Of a DNA stretch of 64,000 nucleotides, positions 45,797 to 58,894 are shown piece by piece. Every line of letters begins with the position of its first letter. The first letter of the stretch is position 1. The notes beneath the pieces are model-generated. The model saw only the letters and a program-made list of their open reading frames with translations. It was not told the origin of the DNA and did not search any database. The DNA is from Phascolomyces articulosus (lineage: Eukaryota > Mucoromycota > Mucoromycetes > Mucorales > Lichtheimiaceae): positions 372,001 through 436,000 of the forward strand of contig JAIXMP010000008.1 in the NCBI GenBank assembly GCA_025677815.1, in the 5' to 3' direction. The position numbers were made by a program, and so were the translations under genes.

Positions 45797-48653
45797 ATGA
45801 TGTATCCACGACATTCACAACAACAAGGGAATAGTAATAGTGATAGAAACAGACGAACATCTTCTACAACAGCATCTTCTTCCATGTATCCACCTACACC
45901 AACCAGTAGTGTCCATACAGCAAGTACGACTGGGAGCATTACTTCTTCGTCCTTTTCTGGTGGAAGTATGAGTAGTTTTCCCAATTCATCTTTTGTGGAG
46001 TGGGAAGAAGAATATCGAAAACAGTTGAATCATGCTCATACATTATTGACACAAAAAGAGGTGATTATTAGTTACTGATGCGATCAATGATAAATAAATA
46101 TTTATATTTATAAATATCGATTGATTTATCACATATTACAAACAACCACCTACAAAACTACAAACAATGTTGAGTAGTAATTAATCTATTCTTTTTTTAT
46201 TTATAGCATGAAAATGGAAAACTTAGAGAAGTTTTATCGGATTGGAAAACAAAAGCTCGAATATGGAATGAAACACAAGAGAACCTGCAAGGTATTTTTT
46301 TTTTTGTTCACACTTGAGGATTATATCAAATGGCGAATTCCCTCAATATTTATTTTTATTTCAAAATACAATAGAAAAAATTCGTCAAATAACAGCAGAA
46401 AAAGAAGCATTGAAGAAAGCTTATTCCAAAAAATGTAATGATGATGCTGATATGATTATGGTACTTTCTCAGGAACTTGAATCCTTAAAAAAGAATCAAC
46501 AGGAAACATTACCCTCCTCATCCACAGTTTCGGCCACGACTACAAAAAGTAATAATGGTGAAGATGCAGGGCATCTGTGTACAAATACTGCTGCAGAGGT
46601 AAGTAAACATTCATGTACCGTTTTTATTCAAATCAAGAAAAAGATGTGTCTATTCTGAAACTAAGTAGCTGCATGTCACGTCTTTTTATAAATTTTTCTA
46701 TTTTTCGATTTTTTTTTTTTGTTCAATGGAAAATAGGAAGCATCCAAAAAAGCTGCCTCAGAAATGTTAAATGGCAGCAGAAAGAAAACGACTCATTTAA
46801 TTGTTGGTATCAATGTAAGTTTTAGGAAGTAACAGCCGTCGTCTCGTTGTAAAAAAAAAAATTAAAGTTTACAATTATGGTAAAATTTTTTCTTTTTGGG
46901 TTTCACCTTTTATTAAAAATAGGATATCGTACAAGCCATTGAAGAGGAATTGAGACAATTACAAACCCAACATTCTTCCAATGACAATGAAAACGAAAAT
47001 AACGAAACATCGAGTGATGATAAAGAGGAGGAGAAAAAACTATCTGCTGAGAAAAAAGAAAAGATGGAGGAAGTCGATGCAGACAACAACAACAACCAAA
47101 ACGGAGAAAAAGTCAATAGTAACACAAAGGATAGTTTGGAGGAACAAGATCCAGAAAAAGAAACAATATTGGCGCCAGAAAATCCGAAGCAGCAGTGTCG
47201 CACCGCTAGTGTACAACATCACATGGGTCCTACTCCGTTTGAACAACAACAGAGTTCGATTACTGAGGGTAGCGGCAAAGAAAGTACCACAGCGACAGCA
47301 ACTTCACCAAGTACAGCCACAATCATAACAACAACAGAAAAACAATTACCGAGCCAAAAAGAATCTCAAGAATTATTGATGCCAACAAATATTACTAATA
47401 ACAACAATAATAATAGTGACGCCGGTAATGACGAACACCAAAAACGAGTTTTTAGACCACGATCCCAAACGATGGATACTATTGTCAAGAAAGCCAGTAT
47501 GTTTTTACGTTCAAATAGTAACAGTAGTAGTAGTAACCTTAGTAACAACGACAACAAGGATAATACGAGTCATAGTAAAAAAAGTAATAGTAGTAGCAAG
47601 GAAAAAAACTATCAGGATAATAATAATCATAGCAACATTGTCCCTACCAATAACTTTATCAAAAAGCCTAGACCACAGTCAACAGTTGGGTTACCCACCA
47701 AAGAAAAGAACTATTCTTATACCAATGTTGGAATCATTGAATCGAATCATAATAATAGTTCCCAACAACAGCATCAACAAAAACAACGACCGAATTCAGC
47801 AATGTTCTCTTATAATAGTAGCAAGGATCAGGAACCAACAACAAAAACAGGTACCGCGACAAAACGCCATCACCAATTGTTTCATCGTCTTAGTCAACAT
47901 GCACTCTCTTCGTATTATCAATCCACGCCCCTGTTCAAATCATCTTCATCAGGATCTAAAAATACAAGTACTCCACTCCAAAAAGAATCAGCAACAACAA
48001 CATCAACTACCAATGGTAAGAGTTTACGTCAGGCCATTGCTGCGGCTGATAATGCTCGGCAGCAAAAACAGCAAGAACAGCAAAGACAACAGTTGGAATT
48101 ACAATTACTACACCAAAAGAAACAATTGGAACTTTCATCCTCTGTTGCTGCTACTACTATTAATACTAATAATAATAATAATAGCAACACTAGTATTAAT
48201 AGCAGTACCCATCATAGTTTTGAAACAATCCAACAACAAGAACAACAAGAACAACAAAATAAGAAAATTATATCATCACAGCAACAGTTGAATACTGCCA
48301 CAAGTACACTTATGCATCATTACAGAAAACAACAACAGAAAATAAATGGCTTGTCTGATGATAATGCATCATCCTTTTCTTATTCATCTATTATCAAAGA
48401 TGATTCTTCTATTCATCTTCAACAGCAACGACCACCATTAATGACACATTTTTCTCCTTTTGACCCACCACCATCGCAACAACAACAACATCATCATCAT
48501 CAACGAAAAAGAAAAAGTGCCATGGTATCAACAAGTTCGTCCCCATTAGTTCACTCTGTTACTATGCATGGCAGTAATAATATCAATGCAAGTACAAAAC
48601 CTGCTGCTGCTGCTGTTCCTGGGGAACAATGGAAAATAAGTAATCGTCGATGA
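45797..48653 (+). CDS. Coiled-coil, Gln/Asn/Ser-rich protein of unknown function, 793 aa
   Basis: Exons 45797-46060, 46207-46291, 46375-46598, 46737-46814 and 46923-48653 join in frame. The first 55 residues are Ser/Thr-rich. From EWEEEYRKQLNHAHTLLTQKE (about 68-88) a coiled coil runs through exons 2-3 (to about 165). After a Ser/Thr stretch, a conserved-looking core, SRKKTTHLIVGINDIVQAIE, leads into another helix. The rest, about 560 residues, is low complexity: long Asn, Gln, Ser and Thr runs and basic patches, with short motifs such as RSQTMDTIVKKASMFLRSNS and LRQAIAAADNARQQKQQEQQ. No known domain is recognised. Such proteins in fungi are often polarity, cytoskeletal or signalling scaffolds (inference). 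The upstream in-frame extension to 45650 is Phe/Lys homopolymer and is rejected as leader. Confidence 0.75.
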
Positions 48654-50405
48654 TAAATTATTATTATCATTTCATGTATTAAATTCAATTTTTTATTATT
48701 ATATTATATTACGTATTACCTCTCCCTTTTACTACCTATTGTTATTATTATTACTATTATTATTAATCAAATAAAATATATATTTTTAATTTCTATATAC
48801 CAACAACAACAATTACCAAAAATCATGAGGGCTAAAAAATGATAATTTCTATATTATTTTTATCCAATTGTTATTTTGTTTTTGTTGTTTATTTATTTGG
48901 ATAAAGATAAAATTTAAAAGTCGCTAAAATGATAAATATAGAAAATGTACAGGTCATGACACAATAACACTTTATTTTTTTTACATCATTTGGATACAAC
49001 ATGTGATGCGAACAAAGCACCAAAAAGTATATAAATAACAATTATAAGCCAAAATAATAATACTGTGCTTTTGAGGCGCAGAAAAAGATATTTAAGAACA
49101 TATACATGATGTATTATATTTTAGTTCAAAAAAAAAAGAAATATAAACAATAACAAGCCAAGAATAAATAAGATGTTTTTGTTTTGATATGATCATAAAA
49201 TGATAGATTAAGTAAGATAAAAACAATAACAAAAAAATAAAATAGAACAAAATGGATCGTCGTATTATGATCGACAATTCAAAAGGAATTCTATATATTC
49301 ACTACTACTTAATTCTTATTATAATTATATATACATATCTATTTATTTTCTATAAAATAACCAATATATATATATATATATATTCTTTTTATAAATAACA
49401 TTTTTGAGGAAGGATGATCCTTGTGAGGTATTTTTATGTAAGAATCATTCTATGGAAATTCGGGTCATTTCAAGACAAAGTTGTGTGTGTGTGTGTGTGA
49501 AATGATGTAAAAAAAAATCTTTGGTAAAAGACTCGCACACATATCAAAAAATAGTAAAATCGGAATGTCACAACTAAATTTGGATGATCACACAAAAAAA
49601 AACCATAACTTTAAAAAAAATGTACAAAATATTTTTATTTTTGTTTTTTTTTTCGCACATGATATCTTTTTATATGTTATATATGTACAAAGCAGTCAAA
49701 ATAAAATAGAGAGAGAGAGAAAAAGAGAAAATGAGTAGAATCAGTCCCCATCCAATTTTTTTTAAAAATAGCTATGTGACAAAAGGGGGATATTCTAAAG
49801 AAAAAAAAACCCAATCTGGGACAACTTCTTTTGATAGAAATATTAGATATAGAAGATAGGAAGGGAATTTGAGAAAGTTTCATATTCCCTCACTTTCACT
49901 CACTCAAGCTATTTTTTTGTGAGTGTATATAATAAGGGAGAAATAGATAGAATAAAAAAAAAGGTACAGAGTAAAATGTTGAAAGGGAGGGTAAAAAAAG
50001 TGTCTCTTTCTCTGTGTAAAATATAATGAATAAGTGAGGAGATAGAGAAGGAGTTATAAGATGAAGGAGTTTTTGTGCGTGTGTATATGTTGGTAATAAG
50101 GGGAAATGTTAAATAGAAGTGGATGCTTCCCTTGAAAGAAATGCTGAAATGTATATACGAAAATGCAGAAGGGGCTATTTTTTTTTTTGGGAAACTTGGA
50201 AATATGCAAAAAATAATATGTATGAAAGTGAGTGTATAAAGAAGAAGGAAAGGGGGGTTGAAATTGTATTTTTTTTAAGAGAGAGAGAGAGTATGTAAAA
50301 ATGGAATTGAGGTTCGAGAATTGAAACAAGTCTATTACAATATACAAAGATGAAAATATATAAAATATATATGATAAATAGGAATAATAATAAGAATCAT
50401 CGTAT
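48654..50405. other. 1.75 kb region between convergent genes
   Basis: 3' flanks of two converging genes. It contains (TA)n at about 49362-49382, (GT)n at about 49482-49499 and purine-rich GAGA tracts at about 49708-49730 and 50280-50292. The frames at 49677-49883 and 50054-50440 on the minus strand are products of these tracts. No RNA gene is recognised. Confidence 0.5.
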
Positions 50406-51386
50406 TTAAATACGTGCAAGGTTGGCATAATAACCAACAATATCAGATTGATGATCAGGACTATTGCGTGCTAATGCTGCAAAATCGTGTAAATGAGAAC
50501 GTTGTTCGGTTTGTATCCATGGCAAGACACGTAATGATAATTGCATATCATCTTTTTTCAAGAATGCTGTATTAAAATAATCGAGAACTTGTCCAAGATC
50601 TTTGGCGGTATGTTGCAAGAGGTGAGGTAAGAATTCGTTGTTCATGATATCAAAAATGTTACCAAGATGTCGCACCACATAGCGATCGATTTCTGCTAAC
50701 AATTGGTCACCATGATCCACAATACAATTGTAATCAACTTGGTCACTGGTGATGATAGTACCATCGACATCTTGTTCAATATCTTGACCGCAATGGTTTA
50801 ATACAAGACGACGTACATAGGTTTCAATGGCTTGTCGTCCTAATTTATCACCTAATTGATCCCAAACAATAGGTAATCGTCCACCAATATGTGCCTGAAT
50901 GGCACCGAATATTTGTGCTTTTAAAATATCCAAATCCATCATTTCGTAGGGTCCAGGCTGTATAAATGCATGTTGTTGGTGAGATACTTGGTCATTGTTG
51001 ATATTATTTATAGCATGATCGGGTGATGGATTCATTGTAATTTCGACATGATCACGCATTTGTGAAGCGATATGATCATAACTATTAGTTTTTATCGTAT
51101 CAAGATGATCGAATTGCCAATGTGTAGCCACCATTTGTGCGAAGCGGTCGACTTGAACAGTGGATATAGAAGATGCGGCGTTCAAAATATCGTCTTCGTT
51201 ATCGTCATTCATAAAAGCCTCTTCGGATGAACGGACACTTTCCATCATATCTTCCTCAGTAAAGTCAGCGTCTTCTATTAATAATGCAGCCGACGAAGAA
51301 GATTCAGGTCCAATGGGAAGAGCATCCAAACTAGGTGTTGTGAATAGTAAGGTTGATGCAATTAAGATTGAAAATGTTAATCGCAT
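50406..51386 (-). CDS. Predicted secreted protein of unknown function, 326 aa
   Basis: Single exon. Residues 1-23 form a signal peptide (MRLTFSILIASTLLF core, cleavage near LDALP). An acidic Ser/Glu/Asp-rich stretch follows (about 28-70). The rest looks like a globular helical domain with many Asp/His, segments such as DILKAQIFGAIQAHIGGRLP and AIETYVRRLVLNHCGQDIEQ, and two Cys (in NHCGQ and YNCIV) that could pair. No catalytic signature or membrane anchor is visible. I do not recognise the family. A TATA box lies about 145 bases upstream, within the 270-base gap after the thioesterase gene in the same orientation. Confidence 0.8.
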   Translation of the reverse strand: MRLTFSILIASTLLFTTPSLDALPIGPESSSSAALLIEDADFTEEDMMESVRSSEEAFMNDDNEDDILNAASSISTVQVDRFAQMVATHWQFDHLDTIKTNSYDHIASQMRDHVEITMNPSPDHAINNINNDQVSHQQHAFIQPGPYEMMDLDILKAQIFGAIQAHIGGRLPIVWDQLGDKLGRQAIETYVRRLVLNHCGQDIEQDVDGTIITSDQVDYNCIVDHGDQLLAEIDRYVVRHLGNIFDIMNNEFLPHLLQHTAKDLGQVLDYFNTAFLKKDDMQLSLRVLPWIQTEQRSHLHDFAALARNSPDHQSDIVGYYANLARI

Positions 51387-51528
51387 GATATATTTGATAA
51401 CGTAATATAATGTCTTTTCTATTTTTTTTTTTTTTTTTGTAATCGAAAAAGTTTAAAATGTATTATTAAAAAAAAAACAAAGAAGGAAAAAAAGAGAAAC
51501 GATACGGAGAGAAAAGGATTCACTGACT

Positions 51529-51538
51529 CTTTTTATAG
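51529..51538 (-). promoter_or_regulatory. TATA box of the secreted-protein gene
   Basis: On the minus strand GGCTATAAAAAGAG lies about 145 bases before the ATG at 51386. A good consensus match. Confidence 0.5.
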
Positions 51539-51656
51539 CCCTTTTTGACGGAGTTTAACAAAACATTTAAATGGATAAAAAAGGCTGAGGCTGCGAGATC
51601 GACGGGTTCTTTTTGCCCTTTGCCAAGATCCCAAAAAGGAATGACGTTTTTTTTTA

Positions 51657-54332
51657 TTATGGTTGTTGATGGACAAGACGAGGCGTAGCAACTCCAGTGT
51701 CACTGCCACTAATACTAATACTGTTACCATTGCTGCTAATAATATCACTGTTGTTATTTCTACCACCACTACAACCATTACTACTACTAATACTACTGCT
51801 GCCACTGTTGTGGTTAAGATGATGACTATCTTTATCATCTTTCGCAGCAAGGTATGGCCATACAATCTGTGTTTCGAAAAAATCGTCGGTGATTTGCATC
51901 TATTATATATAATATTTACCAGCATTTTACCCCCTCAGCCAACCATTAGTACTATTTTATTCTATAGATACAATTTTTCAATGCAAAAATAAACCAACTT
52001 TCGCTCACTTGTCCCGCTTTTTTTTTTCTTCACAGCTTAAACGTTAGTTTAAGAAATATGCTTTTTTTGGTAGATCCAAGAATATCACTTACGTGTTGGC
52101 CTGGACTCACCAAGAACTTTAAACGACCCCCCAATTTTCTTAATCCGAGCCAATCTTCCTTGTACAGGGATTGATGCTCCAATGGCACGAGTTCATGCTC
52201 ATCATTATATGTCCAGAACCACTATTAAAAATAAATTCCAATTCCAATTGGCATACATAGATGAATCATTAAAAATAAGTATGGATGATATGTATGTGGA
52301 TTGTATGTACTAGTGTCAGTTTACAACGACTACTATATTCTTCAATTCACACACTATCTCACATTTTCTTCTATCAGTCAACTTACAGCGGTTTCTCCCG
52401 GTTTAACCATTGAATCATCAGCGAACCGAATCATGACGAATGTATCCAAACTGGATAAATTATCACTATAGGTCTTGTTTTTAATACCCTCAAACTCGTT
52501 ATTAAGATCTGGTAAGAAAATGTTGTGGTCCAGATAACCTGTTACCAAATTTTTTTTAGTTCCTTTTTTTTTGGGTTATGATAATATCAAAAGTAACCCC
52601 GCACACCGGGGGCTGTGTATGTGTGTCTTTTTTTTTAAAAAAAATAGAATAATAAAATAATACTACTTTATGACAAACCTTGTAAATTCTTTGGATCTTT
52701 GAAATACTGAGCCTGTATCACTCGATGTTGTACATAACTTGAATAAGCACCGTAGCGCACCATGGATCGCATCAGCCTGCAGGTCAGGTCACCGGGGTTC
52801 ATGCAGTTGGGAATATCCTGGTAAAATCAAAAAATGATAGTAAAATACTCATTAATGATTTTCTTCTATTTTTTTCTATACTTTCGAATATATAATTACA
52901 CACATACACACACATACACACATGCTGACGTAGTAGTAGTAGTGTCTATATAGTAATGTGATATATATTCTAAAGAAATAACTTGTGGCTTTAACCTTTT
53001 ATATTACTAACTTACAGTGACACCTTTTATGATATACAAGATCCATCGACGCAACCAGTTTTTTTTATATATATAGTTAGCCATTTTATATAATAGGATC
53101 ATAGTATGAAAATAGGTGTTACCCAAAGATTCAACCATCACCAACTATCACCACCACCGAAACGCCCTTCCTCTCCGTTAATCTTAAATTTAGCATATAT
53201 TTTTTTTTCTTACCTCCATGCGGAGACCCAAATGTGATAAGTTTATGGACACTGGGCTGGTTACATCGTTCAACGTATCCTCTATATCGCACTTTTGCTC
53301 AGCATAATGATTCATGACAATAAATATAGAGCCAAGTACATCGTTGACATCTTTTTTTTCATAACAACTATGACCTTGTCCATATATCCAACTACCCCTT
53401 ATTATTTTTATACATCTCTACACTGTACCTAAGGAACAAACCTCCCTAACGAAAAATAAAATAAAATAAAAAATCAGGTTGTGTTTGAAAGATAAATGAA
53501 CCTGTCTAGAACATGATAGATGTATAGGATACCAGCATCACATAATAATAAGATACATACACCCTTGGCCCTTTCTATTACAACCTCTCCTTTATATAAC
53601 ATATCATTTTATACCTGAGAAAATCCAATTGCATTAAACCCATCCTTAAGTTCGGGGATATTAGACAATTGTTCACATACGAAATCAATCTATAGGTAAA
53701 TTATTATCATCATCATCATCATCATCAAGAAATACTTCGTTGTCAAAGGGAGATTCTTCTGTTAAACGCGGGATTTTTTTTTCTTTATTTCTATACCAAT
53801 ATTAATATAAAGAAAACCTGCCTGATTATTCACTATACCAAAGAACCCCGCTTCATGATCCTCCTTAACAGTCTTTCCGATTTGAACACTATGAACAAAT
53901 GTACCAGGTAGTAATTGTTGTATTAAATCCTCCAATCTTCCCATGGATTCAGGATTACAACAACTATCTCCCATGCCATGCCAAAGTACAACTATGAATA
54001 GAATAAGTCATTGTCAATTACTATTATATTTAAAACTTCATTTATTTATTTTTCTTTTGGCGTACTACATACTTGGTTTCTCGGCAGTTTGACCTAATGC
54101 ATATATAATGTCAGTTCTATGTAAAAGAAAACCCCATTTTGAAACTTCCTATCAACTTCTCCCCCCACGCCCCCTTCCCTCGCTTTTTTCTAATAAGGAG
54201 AGAAAGAGATAGAGGGGGGGGATTCTATTATTTTTTTCCCCTTTTTTTTCATTTACCTTGGATGGTGGTCGTCGTCACCGTAATTAAGAACGATAATGAT
54301 AATAAAATTTTTCTTATCGTTCCTTTCCACAT
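51657..54332 (-). CDS. Palmitoyl-protein thioesterase 1 (PPT1 family), 365 aa
   Basis: Lysosome/vacuole or secreted hydrolase that removes palmitate from cysteines. Eleven exons join in frame: 54332-54257, 54093-54073, 53991-53822, 53689-53615, 53445-53429, 53281-53214, 53033-53026, 52817-52679, 52538-52388 (end by count 52387), 52221-52093 and 51899-51657. Residues 1-25 are a signal peptide. The alpha/beta hydrolase core shows VLWHGMGDSC, the nucleophile in GFSQGG (S113), VERCNQPSVHKLITFGSPHGG, the Asp in FADDSMVKP (about 232/233) and the His in SPGQHMQI (H285), so the triad is complete. The C-terminal tail (about 310-365) is Ser/Gly/Asn-rich and absent from most homologues. Three exons are tiny (21, 17 and 8 nt), and intron 3 starts with GC (CAG|GCAGGT); each is required to keep the conserved reading frame. 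Confidence 0.9.
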
Positions 54333-57300
54333 GATATAAACTTTGTTTTTGAGGGAAAAAAAAGGATGGCTCTTTGTATGTGTGTTTTGCGTTATATGAA
54401 AAAAAAATTCAAGTCTGACAAATTAATTTCCTAATGGCGTTTCATATTGATAGCAATTTGGTTTACTACCACAGACACTCATCATATGATAGTCATTTTT
54501 TCTTCTTCTGTAAATTAGCAGCAAGGGTAGTAGTAAGAAATATTAGAATAAAGAATGTTGCACACAATTAACTGCATTATATATCAGTTTGATGTGATGA
54601 CGATGATAAACCACCTGCATAATAATATAGATGATGCTAATGGATACTTTTTTTTATCAACTATTATTATTTATCATTTTCTTAAATTGTATCGTCAATT
54701 CAAGCAAAATAAAAAATGGGTGGAATGAATCTCGATAGTAAATAAAAAAAAAATAGCCTTATTACATTATTACATCAGAGACAATAAAGTATAATTCACA
54801 TGGAATGATGAATTTGCTCCACACTTCACTGCTGAAAAAGCATAAATTTCATTGAAAAACTAAAGTGGGTTAGTTACAGTCTGGAACAGACGCCTAACAC
54901 ATACTCTAAAATGTAAGATAATGTAGGCATATAATTCTTCAAATCATTCCACTATAGAAAATAATTATACATACATAATGTCAGCCATTTTTTTCAGGAG
55001 GTACGTAATATATTTTTTACCGCTTGAACGAAAACGGGTAAAATCAAAAAGAAAGTTTATTGAAAAGTATAAGTTTTCTAGATGGCAATCAACAACTGGT
55101 TTATATCTATTCTATGACGATGGGATTATCGTTTTGTTGACAGATCGACAAAAATTGTTGGAATTGTTCTTTTTTGCACAATTTAACTATTTATTAAGGT
55201 AATCTACACATTTTTTGTATACTTAGTAAAAATATATTATCCCTACCGATATTACACATATTTATATTTCTACAATTATCATTCAAAGTAAAATTATGAT
55301 ATATATGAGTCATGACGCTTCTTTATTACTTTGACTTAAAAATATGCATATATTGCATAATCATCGTGACATAAAGGAGCATATTTTTCGTCCCTCCCCT
55401 TTATTTTTCACTTGTGTGCTATTTTATAACTTTTTCGTTTTAAAGGGGAAGAGATGCCGAAGCATATGTAGTAGAGGAGGTGAAAAAAAAAGATTTCCCC
55501 ACAACATACAACCACTCTAGGCATGTATAAATGACACTTTTCTCTCAAACAACTCTATAACAACAACAAACCCTACATAATCCATATATTGTTGTTTACT
55601 ATGCTGCTCACCATATTTCTCAACTAAGACTATATAATGGGACCTCTCCTCCTCCACTTAGCGTTGTAGATGAGTATCACGTTGAATATGTATTTGTTGA
55701 AGGACTGGGCATCATCATAATAACATTATTTTAGGGAGTAGCTTGAAAACTTTACATCACATAATATTTCACGGTCTATTCTGCTGTTTCTGACAGGTTG
55801 ATAAATAACACCACGCAATATCAATACCTATTTTTCATTCGTTCATTTTATATTATTATTTTTATTAATATTGCTTTCAATAATAACTAACCAACAACAA
55901 ATATATCATGATGTTGTCGAGACAAGATCATGCATTTCCGATTCATATTATTTCGTTTTTTAACCTGACGTCTCTCTTCTTCGTTGAATTTCAACATTTA
56001 GATTTGCTCTTTTTTTTTAAAAGAAAAAAAGGCGTTTTCATTTGTACGTATACAAGGAGGATAAGAAAAAGAGGAGAAAAGAGTACAGCAAAATAATGCA
56101 AGGGCACCATATATATACACATCCATTACTATGATAACTATTATAATAAAAAACCAAGAAGTTGTCATTGTATTACATACATATACAATGAGTAGGATAC
56201 ATACTTGCAACAAGCCAAAGTTTCAATTATTATCTATTAAGCCTTACTTGAAATGTCACTTTTTTCCCATTTTGCTTCTTATCCGGTATTATGTGAATAA
56301 TATATTACTAAATTAAGGTATATAAAACCATTTATGTTGACTCATTAGCACCATCAAGTATGAATAATATTAAACCTGAAAGATAACTTATATCATATTA
56401 CCCCCGTTGGCTAGTTGATTTCCACAAGAAAACTCAAGCAAGCCTCTTTCGTTTGAAAGTCAAAAATTTTGTAGGAGGCATCGGTAAGAAAAAAAATATC
56501 TTGAGCGTGTAAAGCTTTCATTATTCTTAAGAATGGTGCCTTCGATGACGTCTTCACCATCTGCCATATTAACACATTTTCTTTATTGAGCTTTCCATCC
56601 CTTTCTCACTTCTATCTCTTCTCTCTACACATATTGAGTATTCCCCATGACGCCAGCATAATATCTCTTTCTTTCTTTTTTTTTCAAACAGAAGTCCAGG
56701 TTTGATTTTTGTGGTATATAGGATTTCTGCCTGAGTATGGGTCTATTCTCAGTAATTGCTTTTTCTTAGTTCATCAGGTAGCAATGGGTCGAAAGTTTTA
56801 ATAGAGCCAACTCTGATGAGTTATTTTATTTATCAATCTCTCTCAATATGGTGTTCCTTTTCTCTTTTTCAAGACAAATAAATACATTGTTGAATGATTA
56901 AAAACCCTGCTATAGTGGTATATAATTACCAAAAGATATCCAGATTTATTGTACCCATGTATTTGAGCACATGTAAGCATTCTATAGATAATAAACAACA
57001 AATATATAGCAATGTTATATGGCATGGTACCAAACATAATATATGCACCGAGTAAGTATCGATTCTCATATGGTCATGAGAAATGAATTTTTTAATAATC
57101 AAATATATATTGAACTTTGTTTTATATTTTTTTTTAAAATATTAAGGGTATCATATATATACAATTTAGGTATATCGATATTAATATCAAAAACGACTAT
57201 GTCTTCCTCGTTTTCTGTTGATAACTGTCTTTTCTTTGTTCGATGGCTTTTTGGACTAAAATAGACCAAGGATTCGCTTCTAAATAAACAATATGATTAG

Positions 57301-57746
57301 TACACATTAGTTCAAAACCCTTTGTCCCATTGACCCTTCTCCCTTTTGTTCTAAATCATATATCTTACCTTGAATTTAAAAAGTATGGCAAGCATAATAG
57401 GTTTGGTATCTGCTATCAATAAAGATATTGATTACAAAGGAAGTAGGTTCTGGTGATATATACATATAGTCATTTATATACTTATTTAACTGTTCTTTTA
57501 ATATTTTTATTAACAATAATATAATCAAACCAAAAATAAACGTCCAATATGTAGAAGACCATTTGCTGCAGTAGATATCACTTTGATCATGCGTCTTTGT
57601 TAGAGTAGCAAATGAGTAACTTAGCATCATAGATGCGTGTCGGTCGTTTTTCAGACCCAGTTCTTTCAAGCAAGAAAAAACATTTTGCGTGCCGAGGAGT
57701 CAAAAGCGAAATTCTCCCCCCTCCACACCACCGTCTAATATATTAT
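54333..57746. other. 3.4 kb intergenic region between divergent genes
   Basis: AT-rich region between PPT1 (minus) and the DENR gene (plus). The frame at 54978-55202 (74 codons) has a fairly natural composition but no splice partner or homology I can see. Other short frames (55908, 56131, 57043, 57376 minus) look random. CT-rich stretches near 56580-56690 and 57700 could belong to promoters. No RNA gene is recognised. Confidence 0.4.
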
Positions 57747-58894
57747 ATGGCACTCAACATGGCACGACAAGTATTGTATTGTGGCGGTAACGTATATTCG
57801 ACAAGTTTTATTTATCATAGAAAAAGCAATCGAATTGTATGAATAAAAAATTAATAATGAAAAAAAAAAATAATCCAAATCTAGTTTGTACGATGCCTCC
57901 AGAGGTTAGTTTTTTTTTTTTTTTTTTTTTTTCGCTCCCCTCGAATCTAAATAACAACAACAGTAAAAGTTTAAATATAAAAAAATGAGAAAAAAAAGAA
58001 TTAAACGATCTTTTTTATTATTTTTCAATAGTATTGCGAATTCAGTGGTACTCAAAATAAATGTAAAGAATGGCTTCAAAATAATCATGAAGACGTGTAT
58101 AATCAACTTTATGGCGATGTTGAAGGTAATAAATATTCTTCAGTTGACTTTGATGTGTGTGTGCATATATACAATAAAGCAGAAACACTAAAAATTAGAG
58201 AGGAAATTAGGTGTGACTGAAAAGGTTGCTCAAGTATCGATTGAAGGTACTGATGGTGCTACCACTGCAGAAGGTGGTCGATCTGACAGAACATTTGTAA
58301 AGGATAAGTCAGCCAAGTTGGAAGCCAAATTAGAGCGCGAAAATCAAAAGAAACAGGTAAGAAGAAAAATAATATGAAAAAAAAAATGGTTCGAATTCCT
58401 AGGATCTAATAAGATGATAATGATTCTTATTATAAAAATAGTCATCCAGAGTGATTGTTAAACGCGTTGAACGAACAAAGAGGAAATGTATCACGATTGT
58501 CCATGGTTTGGAAGTGTTTGGTGAGTTTTAATAACATTTCATATATATCAAACTCGTGGCAACTTATGTATATGCTATTATTAGTGAAAAAAGTATATTA
58601 ATTATTGGGGGTGATATTTTTTTTATATGATGATTTTTTGATTTGATTTATCAATGAATGAATGGGGTTCTAGATGTTGATCTGAAAAAAGCAGCCAAAA
58701 TGTTTGCAAACCGATTTGCTTGTGGTTCTTCAGTTGCCAAAAATAATCAAAACCAAGATGAAATTGTTGTTCAAGGTGATTTCTCGGATGATTTACGTGA
58801 TTTGATTTTGGCACAATGGCCTCAAGTACCTGAAGATAATATTGATTTGGTTGAAGAAACCAAAAAGAAAAAGGGAAACCAACAACAACAATAA
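57747..58894 (+). CDS. Density-regulated protein homologue (DENR/Tma22), SUI1-domain translation factor, 199 aa
   Basis: Works with MCT-1/Tma20 on the 40S ribosome in recycling and reinitiation. Exons 57747-57786, 57885-57904, 58032-58125, 58211-58356, 58442-58520 and 58674-58894 join in frame. The N-terminal zinc-binding cysteines are YCGVC, then PPEYCEFSGTQNKCKEWL, as in DENR. A Lys/Glu-rich linker follows, and the SUI1/eIF1-like domain shows VIVKRVERTKRKCITIVHGL, then AAKMFANRFACGSSV and VVQGDFSDDL. The tail is Lys/Gln-rich. The 20-nt second exon is needed to rebuild CGVCTMPPEYC, so it is real despite its size; its donor is GTTAGT. The second ATG at 57759 could also start the protein. A poly-T tract fills the intron after exon 2. 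Confidence 0.92.

Noticed and set aside
50054..50440. 128-codon minus-strand frame overlapping the end of the secreted-protein gene
   Set aside because: It lies in the pyrimidine-rich 3' flank, overlaps the real stop in another frame and has Phe/Tyr/Ser composition typical of chance frames in such DNA.
54978..55202. 74-codon plus-strand frame of fairly natural composition
   Set aside because: No splice partner, promoter or recognisable motif; frames of this length are expected by chance in several kilobases of sequence.
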